From IMG/VR virus record IMGVR_UViG_3300048837_000398, positions 39,012-103,011 of that record: a stretch of 64,000 nt of DNA. One strand, given 5' to 3'. Within the stretch, counting starts at the first letter, position 1. Each line of letters begins with the position of its first letter. Below, piece by piece: positions 53,679 through 64,000 of this stretch. Under the pieces are notes generated by a model. That model did not search any database and was not told the DNA's origin. It was given only the letters and a program-made list of their open reading frames with translations. The position numbers and the translations under genes are program-made. Source of the stretch: a virus.

Positions 53679-56600
53679 ATGCCAGATATTACAGGTAAAA
53701 AATCTTATTCTACCCTTGAAGGTCCAGCTCGGCCTAGCATGGGTCAACATTATACGTACGAAACACTCGGTTCAAAAGACACCGCACTAGGACGCGTCTT
53801 CGACAACTATTACGACAAAGCTTTCATTCCTTCGTATTCTCAAGCAGACCAGCGCTACTACAATCAAGGGCACGTCAATGCGTCGATGAACTGGCTAGCA
53901 TCCCTAGGAACTAAAACAGTTATATCTGGTCTACCAGCAATAGCAGGTGGCATCACTTCACTAGTAGCCTCCCCCCTAGCTCTGTCTAAAGACATTAGCT
54001 TCGAAGACGTGTTCGCTAAGAACCCGCTCAACATAATTTCGAAGAGTGTGTCCGAGGCTGCTGACAATTACTTTCCGCTCAACCAGCGTGGCGACTTTAA
54101 CGATCTCACGTTTCTTCAGCAGCTCTCTCGTCCTGGTGAGCTAGCTACTGCTAACATCGACACGTTTTCGTTTCTAGCGCAATCCTTCTTAGGCGGTGGT
54201 CTAGCTGCTAAAGCTGGACTAGGCGCTAAGCTTGCTCCTAAGTTCTCGAAAGCCAAGGACGTATCCGAAGTACTAAAGAATCTCACTGGGCCTAACTTAG
54301 CGAAGACAGCTTCAATCATAGACTTCGAAGTTACGAACGCCCTTATGACCATTAACGAAGCTGCTGCCGAAGGTAAAGATGGATCAGAGCAAGTTCGTGA
54401 AAAGCTTTATGCAGATCGTGCATACGGTAAGAACAATCTTACTGACGCTCAGATCGAAGAGAAAGCTAACCAAACTAACTTCAACGTCTTTTGGCAAAAC
54501 GCCATCACACTTGGACTCACTAACCGCGCATTCACTAAGCTTCTTTCGCCCCTTTTCAAGAGTGCTCCAGCAGCAACACGAGCTAATCCTTATGCACTTC
54601 AGAAGTCCGAAGAGCTGCTCGCTAAAAATAAAACGTACTCTGGTTTCCAGAAGTTTCTGTTCGACAAAGGATATGCTCCAGGTCAAACGACTAAAGCTGT
54701 TCTAGGTCAAACATTATCTGAAGGTTTCCTCGAAGAAAACTTGCAGTTCTCGATTCAAAAGGTTAACGATGCTGACCACGTTCGCGAAGGGTTTTGGGAT
54801 TCACTCAAGAGTTATGGCGAAGACTTCGTTACTTCAGGCTTAGATCTCAACGACAAAGACCGTGGCAAAGCTGTAGGTCTCGGAGCTCTCTTAGGTGGCG
54901 GTTCTGTAGCAGTGCCTAACGTTATCGACACGTTCACTTCTAACGAGAATTCTTTCGGCACTATTGGGGAAGCTCGTAAGCACCGTGAGAACAGAGATCG
55001 TCTGACTACTAAGCTCAACGAAACTTATACGGACTTCATTACGTCTTCTGTCGCTAAGAAAACTCCTAAGACAACAGGTAAACTCGAAGAGGTAGACGGC
55101 AAGTTCTTTCACACGATAAACGGTAAGAAAGAAGAAATAAAACCCGAGACATTCGCAGCACTTTCACAGCAGCTTCCACTCGACGATAAAGGAGCATACG
55201 AAGTTCCTGAGCGTTTCGAGTTCGACGAAAATGGCGACATAGTTATCGACGAAGTAAAAGCTAAGAAGCTTGCTCGCGATGCTAAAGTGCATTCGACGCT
55301 CGACGATCTACTTTCTGAAGAGCTCTCTAAAGTAAACCCCGATGATCTCAAGCTGCGCCTTTATCAGCGTGAGAAACTTTCTGCTATGGCGTACACTGCT
55401 TTCGAAGCTGGTGCAACAGACATATTGCTAGCTAAGCTCGAAGCTCTTGCTACCATTGGTGACGCTACCGCACTCGGCATAAAAGATCCTACGCAACTAC
55501 GCGCAGAAGTAGACTCGATGAAGTCTCACGTTACTCGTCTCGAAGAGCTCTACAAGACTACGCAAGACTCGACAATCATCGGTACACAGAACGCTGCTAC
55601 ACTCAAGCTTAACGGAGAACGTAAAGAGTTTATCGCTACACTTGGCGCACGCATCATTACGCTCGACGATCTAGTAGAGAAGTCACGTGCTGACTACGAG
55701 AACGCCATCTCTGAGATCGCTTCTAAGTATTCAGAAGAAGATAAGAAAGTAATCGAGCGCATTGCTCGCGAAACCTCTGAAGCTTCTACGATGGCTACTG
55801 AGCTGCTCAACCTTTACCGTAAGCGTGCTAAAGCAGTTGGTAAGCCACTAACTGCTAACGAAGTTGCTAAGTACGACGAAGCTATTAAAGAAGGTACGCG
55901 TAAATTAGCTGAACGAGAACTTTCGATAAAAGAAGCGCGTGAATTGACTAAGGCTGCGCAAGACACTGAAGTACGCCAGATCTCTACGTACAAGATTAAC
56001 GAAGACTATCTTACTAAAGCTCGCGAAGAAGCTGGACGGAAGTTCAACGCACTCATCGAACCTAAAGAAGGACTCGCTAATTTCAAAGAACACAAAGCAA
56101 AGCGCACACTCGACACTCCCTACGATTCGTCGAAGCTTCCTTTCGAGCTCTCTACTGATACTACTAAAGAGGAATACGATTTCTTCGAAGCGCGTAAAAT
56201 CAAGCAACTCGACTACTCGCAGAACTTGCAGGCAGCACAATTCGAGACGTACTCTGAAGTTGTGTCTGAATTAGCTTCGTGGGTTAATGCTAAGGACATA
56301 CTTGATGAAGAGACTGCTGCTTCCTTAAAAGACTATGTTGGAGATGTTCTCGACTCACAGACACGACTCTATCCTCAAGATGCTGACGCTCTAGCCGAGT
56401 TAGTAGAAACTAAAGTCTTAGAACTACAGTCTGCTATCGACGCTATCACTAATGACTTTACTTCTCGTGGGATACCTGTTGACGAGTACGGTGCTGACGA
56501 AGACTACTTATTCGATGCTCCCGAAGACGATAGAAAGCTTTCAAATCAACTAGCTGACTTATACCAAGTACGTTCTGCTCTAGGCAACCTAGCTACACAA

Positions 56601-59600
56601 ACACCAGAGATTGTAGCTGCTATCAAAGAACGTGGAACCTACAACTTCAAAGTGCTTTCTCCGAACGAGATCCGTGCTAAGGCAGCAGACTCTCTACTCG
56701 ACTCTCCCGATACTGTAGTTGCGAACGCTATCAAGAACGAACAGTTTAACGAAGACTTCGATGGCCTACTTCGCGTCGAGCTAGAGATGTCTAACGTAGA
56801 GAATTACATTACTATCCTCGAGCAGAAAGTTAAAGAAGATGCTCTATACGAACCAGTGCTCGAAAAGGCTAACTACCTTCTAGAGTCTTTAAAATTTATA
56901 GTAGATGAGATTCAACGTGTTCGTGCTAATAAAGAATTGAAGATTCGTGAATTCAGTCTTATGAGGCTCAAGGGACTCCTCGCCACAATAGACGACTTAA
57001 AAATAAAATTCCCTGATAATCTCGAAGCTTCACTGCGCCTCTTAGCAGAGCAACAACCTCAACACGCGTACTACGTTATTATGGACGCTCTCGCAGATCA
57101 GAAGGTTGATCTGGAAGTGCTCAAAGCAACGATGCGTGAAACCGTGACTGCTCTTCCTATCTGGCAAGTTAAAGGTCTTATCGTTCAAAACATTAGCGAA
57201 GAAGAGTTGGACGTGCTATTCTCTTCACCGGCTCGTGGCTTAGAACTTATCGCCGAAAAAATTCGCACTAACGAACGCAACCAAGGAGCTACAGGGCAAT
57301 CACCGCTCAACGACTTCTTAGATGACTACGATATCGTACGCTTCAAAAGGAATCTCGATAGCTACGTAGGCACAGTAACTACTGCTGCTCAGCTACAGTC
57401 TCTCGTAGATCTCTACCTCAAAGCGCTCGCAATTAAAGACCTCGAGCTTTCTAAGTCTAATCAAGCGTATCGTAATCTAACGACTAAGTTCCTCAAGTTT
57501 GCGCAGGCTCAAGAAGTTAAGAAGGGTAAGGGTGAAAAGGCGATCGCTCCTCCTACAGATGCGCAGCTACAAGCTGTCTCTGAACTAGCGCGCTTCATAT
57601 TCTCTCCGCCATCTCCCCGTAACTACTTGTTCGATAATGTGGCTGGTCTTAAAGCTCCAGCTGGTGCAGGCAAGACGTCCGTGGTTATTCCGCTTCTAAA
57701 AGAAGTGTTAGGACTCGCTAAGACAGCCATGCTGACTGCTGCTCCAACTAAGGGTGCGTCAGAGCTTATCGCTAAAGAAACTGATTCGCAGTACGGAGCT
57801 ACAGACTACGAAGCTCTCATCAACTTACTCGAGAATAAAAGCTTACCGCCAGCAGTGTCCGTAATTGTGTTAGACGAAGCTGGCGCCCTTTCTATTCCTG
57901 AACTCACACGTCTGACTACAGCTCTCGTGCGTTACAACGATACGTCAACCACTAAGGTTAAACTTGTCATGGTGTACGATCCAGCGCAGTTAACTACGGG
58001 TGACAACGCGACAGCTTCTATCGACGCTAAACGCTTCTACGAAGTTCCTAGCCCGATTAACGATTATCACTCTGGTACTCCAGAAGTTAAAGAAGGCTAC
58101 AAGAAAGCTAAGGTCGATAATCCTGAACTAGGTAAAGGCGTAGGTGTTCCTTTCGTACACCACATGTACGATCTTTCTCCGCTTTCGACTACGTTCCGTT
58201 CACCTCTCACAGAGATAGTAGAACTGCAAAACGCGTTCAAAAGTTCTGAGACCGTCTCACAAGTACGCACTTCTTCGAACGCTACTACTAAAGACATGAC
58301 TAATGCTCTAGGTACTGTAGCAGCTTCTTCGCCAGCACACCTCATCGCTACGATAGTTCAGTCTACTAACGATAACAGGGCTCTAGCTCGTACTCGCATG
58401 GTTGTAGTTGGCTCTGAAGACAAGAAGCGTAAGTACACTGAAGATCTGAAGAATGCTAATGTGCAAGATGTTAGCGTCCTTACTGTCGAAGAGTCTCGCG
58501 GTCTCAATGCTGACGAAGTATATGTAGACGTAGTAGAAACAGATGCTCGCGCATATCGGATTCCTAAGAAGCTTAATCAAGCTATCTACACAGCAACCTC
58601 ACGAGCTATCAAGTTCATCTATCTTACTAACGTACAGTCAGGTAAACACGTGCACGATCCTTCGCTACCGTCTAAGCTCGAAGCAATTCAGCAAGCACAA
58701 GAGTCTAAGTATGCTGAGCTTATAGAGCGTCTTAAAGAACGTGTCGAAGCATTTAAAGCTCTAGGCGAAGAAGTAGTTGTTCCACCACCTACCACACCAC
58801 AGGAAGCCCCTGAGGTGACAGAACCGTTGACAGAAGAAGAAGCTTCTGAAGACTTCGCCACAGATATTCCCGAAGAGATCACTCCTACGCCACCTACAGA
58901 TCCGTCAGTTAATCGTCATACGATACGTCGTCCTCAGTCAGAAGTATTCGGGACTACTAAGCTACAGCCTATCACTCCTGGTACTGAAGTGTACTTCGTG
59001 CGAAACGTTGATTCTAACGGTGAGCGTATCGAGATGTATGTGCAGCATACGCCCACCTTGTGGCGATTGGTTGGAATCCTCGAAGACTCCGAAGTAGAAG
59101 AAGTCTCTACTAAGATAGGCGCTAACCTTAGAGAGCTGCCCGAGACACAAGTACGGAAAGCACCATTCAGTGAAGACACTACGCAGCGAAACATCTTTGA
59201 ACTCTCTACTCCACCCTCGCACTTCGCGAATGCACGCATAGGTGTTAATTCGCACGATATTATCTACCACTATGGTGGAGAAGCTACTGCGATGTTTGCA
59301 TCTACGCCCGAAGATCCTAACGGTCTTCAGCACTACGCTAAGTGATGGCTAGAGCAGTGGTACGTAGATCCAGCTAAGCACATTTCTAATTATGCAGACA
59401 TCATTGCTAATCCGCACAACTACTTACGCGTAGTATCGTTCAAGTCTGCTAAAGAGGTTGAAGCTGCTTTTAAATCGATAGCTGATCCTACCAAACGTCC
59501 TAAGCTTAATCGCCCGTACCTCATCATTAGAGGCGCTAAGTCTACTAAGGGTACAGACATTGCACCACAGTTCGTAGCGCTTCGCCCTGCTATCCTGAAA

Positions 59601-62600
59601 AGGGAGTCAGAGGAAGTCAAACAGGTCGAAGAAGCACTCAAGCTTATCGATAAACTGCAGCAGCTAATCGCTTCGTCTTCTCTTCCAGGCCAATACTCTA
59701 AGCTCAAGTTAGGCGAGTCGATCACTATTGGTAAAGACATTTTCTATCCGTTCCACAAGTTTGTTGTCGAACTCTCGACTGCGCATAAGCAGCGCACTAC
59801 AGATCCCACAACTCCGTACGAAATCCGCATGTATGGTGAAGCAGCTCAAGGTTCACCTATCGCAGCCCTCCTTCCATACTTAGATTCGTCACTTCTGTCA
59901 GCCGAGTTACTCGAAACAGCTTTCAAGTTAGACGCGCTCATACATGGTGAAGTTAAGGACGGTAAGCGTCGTTCATACACAGGTCCAGCACAAAAGGCTT
60001 TCAACGCTATTGCACGTCAAAACTTAGTTGCAAGTCTACCTTCTGGCAAGACTCTACTTCTTCGCGACTACTATCAGACAGAAGACCGCGACGACAAAGA
60101 GATCGAAGTTGCTACAGGCGCATCGCTGCTTGGGCCTATCAAGTTCTTACGTGAAGGCGGCCAGTCTTACAATCCTACAGTAAAGAAGTCACTAGTCGAG
60201 ACGATCAAACGCTACTTAGCTTCTCTTGAAGCACGCAATCAAACCAACTCGCCACGTCACAAAGTACTTTCGCAAGTTGCGTCTAATCCTTTCTACTCTG
60301 TCATCAAGCCACCAACTCTCTTAGAGCTTAACGAGTTATTCGTAGGTTCTGCAGATGCTAGCGGTAGGCTCTCTAATGTCTCTGAAGGATTCGGTCTACG
60401 TCGACCACTGCCCACATGGGCACGAGAAGAGTTCTACAAAACTAAGACTCTTGCAGACGTAACGATCTCTGACTACTTAGAGACTACTCTCGAAAAGATA
60501 TCGCCTACACGCATAGACATAGAGTTCGGAGAAGTAGATTCAGAACTAGAAGTAGTCGAGACTAAGCCGCTTCGTGTATCTAAGCAAATGCTTATTCGTA
60601 AGCGTATTCGCGAACAAAAGCCAACTCTGAATCCTCTGGACGCTCTCGAAGAACAAAGAGTAAATGACTTACTTCGTGTTGGCAATGAAGTTCTTCCTCA
60701 AGAGATAAAGGACTTTTTTGAGATAGGTGTGTCTACCAATAATAAAATTAAAGTTAAAATTAAGGATATTCCAGGACAATCTTTAGACGCTTCTATGCGT
60801 GCTTGGATAGAACGTAATATTCCGAACGTAGTTTTAGGCAAGATTACTTTTGCAAAAGGCATAGCTGAAGTTGAAATTAAACTTCAAGGCTGGGCTGATT
60901 TCCAACAGTGGCCAATACAAATTGTGAGCGGAATGGGTGGTGCTAGTGAGTTCACGCCAGCTTCGCTACTCGAGTGGGGACGAACTCTAATTGAAACTGA
61001 CTTCCAAGCAAAACTCGCGAACCTTCCTAAGCAAGCACCTCAAGTTGACGTTGTAACGCGACTACGACAGGAGTTTTCAAAAGAAGAGCTCCAAGAGTTT
61101 GTCACTCAAATGCAGGCTAAAGACTTGAAGCAGGCTGTCGAACAATACTTATCAGACTCTACGCAACTAATGTCGTACGAACAGAAGGTTCGAACAATAG
61201 CAGCTGCTATCCGAGCTTTACGCCGTAATGTCACTACGACTACTCTTGAAGAACGTGTGAGAGAAGCGATCACATCTTCAGATACTATCATGGGTATCGG
61301 ACGTGAGAAAGAAAAGTTTACTCCTCGTGACTTCATTCGTGCTGCGATGTATCTCGAGATCTTACCTGACTTAGATCCTAAGCTTCTTATCGAGATCCTA
61401 GACTACGCCCGAGCATACTATGCAGAGAACTACGACGGACAGGTTGCTGACCTCGAAGCTCTGATTCAAGCGTATGGTGGAGTTAGTTTCGATCAGCACG
61501 TAACAGATCTAGCAACTGCGTACGTAAAAGTATTTGGAGAGCTGGGCTACACACTCGAGCCTCTTACAGGCACCACTACAGAAGAAGTCTTAAGCTTCGT
61601 AGAAAAAGCTGTCATTCAGTCCTCTGCTTATCGTGGTACACAACGTGCAAGTTCATCACTCGTTCCTACGCCAGAGTTCCTTACGTGGGTTAACTCTGTT
61701 AAAACAGCGTACGATGCTAACGACGAAATTATACTTAACGCTAAGCTAACAGGTAAGAAGAATAAGGCTCACGTCGATAAGCTAGGTGAGTTCTTCAACG
61801 GCGATGTCACTGCTGACAACATTGGAGATGCTCTTCAAGCAGTAGAATCGTTCATTAGCATCGAGCGTCAAATGACGTTTACTTCTGAAGATGAGAATAT
61901 CGGCCAGCTTATCTCTGAAGAAGAAGCTGACGAGATAGTGCGCCACACTACTCCGCCAACACTCATCGAAACGATAACGTCTATCTTCACAGGTAAGACT
62001 CCTAACAGAGAAGTCACGCGCTTCGTGAACTTCAACTTGCGTCAACAGCAGTTAGGGAAAGATGTTTGGGGCCTCTACAAAGATGGCGTCATCTCTGTCG
62101 TACGTGCGCGCAACGGTAAAGTAGGTACTAAGATCGTGCGTCACGAGCTTTTCCACCGCATCTTTTGGGAATATCTTACTAAAGAAGAACAGCTTAGAGC
62201 TCTCGAATTAGCTGAAGCTCAATGGGGTAAAGCAGATACTATAACTCAAGAAGAAAGACTAGCCGATGCTTTCGGAGAATACTTTACACCACCTTCTACT
62301 TGGTTAGTAGCGCTTTGGGATTTCATGCGCAACATCTGGCGTTTACTAGGATTTACCTACAACAACATGGGATCACTCGATTCTCTGTTCAACTCGATAG
62401 ACGCTGGCTACTACAAAGGAAGTGGGCGTAAAGTCGCAGTAGAACGTACGATGCAGTACATCGGCTCTAAGTTCGACTCGCCCGAAGCCTACGCTTTCGC
62501 ACGTCACGTAGTGTTCGAGCACTTCAACGAAATCTTTTACAATCGCAAGCTTTCTGACAGAGTGCTTTCTTACGAAGAAGCTGTTCGCCAGTCCTTAGAG

Positions 62601-64000
62601 TTCGCTAAAAATTACGAGCCCGAGAATGTGAGTGTTGCCGAAAAGCGTTGGCAAAAGAAAGCACTCGCTACTCTTACGTCTGATAAAGCAGTTAGACGCG
62701 GGTTCATCGACGAATACTTCGGCTCGGCTAACCTCGTACAAGCTCAGCTTATCGAGAAGTGGAAAGAGAAGGGCGAAGAATACTTAGAGACTAAGCGCCT
62801 TATCGAAGAGCTTCAAGAACTCAGAGAGAGCGACGAAGAGTTTGGCGAAGACGAAAATGCTGACCTCGATGACCTACTCGTTAAAGAAGCTAATCTCCAC
62901 GCAGAGATCTTCGAGTCTGAACTTCAAAATCCAGAAGACTCTGTTACGGGACGCGTCAAGCAACGTTTCGTAGGTATCAAATACGAAGAAGCTGGTCAAC
63001 AGAAGTACGCTGATTTCGGATCAGTCTATCAGTTCGTAGTAGAGACGTTCGCAAATGTACCTACTGCTAATCTAGAGACAGTTCTCGAGTCCTTACGTAA
63101 GCGCCTAGCAATCTACGTAGACTCTAAGTCGAACAACATTCGCGCTAAGACAGCACTGCACCTTTCTACCTTAATCGATAAACTCGAAAGAGATGTTAAG
63201 CGTCAAAACTGGAAAGGCGAGCCTAATCCTACGGACGCAGTGTCTTTCCGCAAAGATGTTAGCTCTCCTCTAGTTTATGCTGTAGTTCATAAGCAGGGTG
63301 GTAACGCTAACGTATCGTACGAAGAGGCCTTAGCCAATCCTGCTACTTACGAGATCGTAACTATGGATACACACGCTGACTTCCAAGACCTCGTAGACAG
63401 CATCAAAAGAATCTCTGAGCTCTCTCAAGAAGTAGTGGCTAAGACGTACTATCACTTCGAAGACGTCAATTTCTTTAAAGCTCTATTGATGGCAGCTGGT
63501 TCCTTAGGACGAGCTTACCCTCACGTAGCTATCCAAGAGTTTTACTATGGCCGCTACAAGTCTAGGTACATCGCTAACAGAACGTCGTCATCTAGAAAGG
63601 TATTCGAATCTAAGATAGACTCGGGATTTCAATCGTATGCAGCGGCTCAAAGCACTACGCTATTCTCAGAGCAGTTTATGACTGATATCTCAGGTAAGAC
63701 TACGATCGAAGATCAACGCATGGCGATACACCGCTTCTTAGCTCTGATAGGCATTCCTACTGACAAGCTCAAGACAGCCACTCCTAACGACGTAGCACTC
63801 ATCTACGATAAGCTGCCGATTTCCCTCCGTGCTATGCGCGAAAACTTCGACAACTATTATCTCAATGTTCAGCCTAGCGAAGAAGAATATATGTCGCTAA
63901 AGGAGATCATTAGCTCAGAGTCTACTCTAGTTAGTAATCTCGTTCAGATGCTCAACAACAACTCTTCGCTTATCGAGAACTCGAGCTACCGGCGTGGTGA
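53679..64000 (+). CDS. Giant virion protein with SF1 helicase and HExxH zincin motifs, partial
   Basis: At least 3440 aa, running off the window, with UGA (Trp) at 59343-59345 (HYAK-W-WLEQWYVD). N-terminal 450 residues hold several hydrophobic Ala/Gly-rich stretches (VISGLPAIAGGITSLVASP; GLGALLGGGSVAVP), then long coiled coils. Residues about 1320-1665 form a superfamily 1 helicase: APAGAGKTS (GAGKT 1329-1333), VIVLDEAGAL (D1399), VMVYDPAQLTTG, PLSTTFRSP and YTATSRAIKFIYL. A zincin motif HELFHRIFWE (2822-2826) with downstream EERLADAFGEYF follows. Likely packaged and ejected with the genome. Confidence 0.8.

Noticed and set aside
7853-64000. TAG recoding as well as UGA
   Set aside because: TAG is used as a normal stop in several rightward genes (8257, 10788, 11012, 12470, 12834); only the 10041 mini-gene has it in frame.
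1-64000. CRISPR array or insertion sequence
   Set aside because: No regularly spaced repeat-spacer series and no transposase or terminal inverted repeats were seen.

Overview
The window is a 64 kb piece of a tailed double-stranded DNA phage genome. It looks like a crAss-like phage (order Crassvirales) of a Bacteroidota host. The support is the late gene order: large terminase, portal of about 800 aa, acidic scaffold-like protein, major capsid protein (486 aa after splicing), tail fibres, an IHF-like protein, a tail-tubular/ring protein, a 1389 aa muzzle-like protein and very large virion/cargo proteins. Promoter boxes of the Bacteroidota type (TAnnTTTG) fit this. Family names are recognised by eye; no database search was possible.

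Layout. (1) 1-7013 is leftward: a MoxR-like AAA+ ATPase cut by the window edge, a tandem paralogous pair, a lysis/envelope block (membrane-anchored glucosaminidase endolysin, lipoprotein, many small membrane or secreted proteins) and three further small genes, with rho-independent terminators and a structured non-coding stretch at 5337-5748. (2) 7014-7852 is a divergent control region holding repeats, two rightward promoters that share an upstream box, and a candidate structured RNA. (3) 7853-13649 is rightward accessory DNA: a winged-helix-like protein, GroES, small unknowns, an HNH endonuclease flanked by 17-bp direct repeats, tRNA-Ser(UGA), a tRNA-like element and a UCA-anticodon tRNA. (4) 13600-26720 carries GroEL with an intein, TerL with an intein, portal, scaffold and MCP; the MCP gene is split by two group I introns carrying three endonuclease ORFs. 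(5) 26726-43948 encodes head/neck and tail-fibre proteins. (6) 44008-64000 encodes neck, tail and cargo proteins, ending in a protein of at least 3440 aa with a superfamily 1 helicase domain and an HExxH zincin motif.

Genetic code. At least 20 in-frame UGA codons interrupt otherwise continuous rightward genes from 9595 onward, and at several of them conserved Trp fits (HNH motif GNVQ-W-V, TerL GI-W-MPP). The leftward genes instead use UGA as a normal stop, several times in tight ATGA or GTGA overlaps. The tRNA at 12857-12952 has a UCA anticodon and so can read UGA. Its long variable arm is closer to tRNA-Sec than to an ordinary tRNA-Trp. The simplest model is that leftward genes are read with the standard code, and late structural genes are read with UGA as Trp once the suppressor tRNA is made.

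The late block is also unusually loaded with selfish elements: two inteins in ATPase active-site motifs, two MCP introns, and one free-standing HNH element. One intein gene (TerL) and two endonuclease genes (HNH and the intron 2 LAGLIDADG) carry UGA as Trp themselves, so they are fitted to this phage's code.
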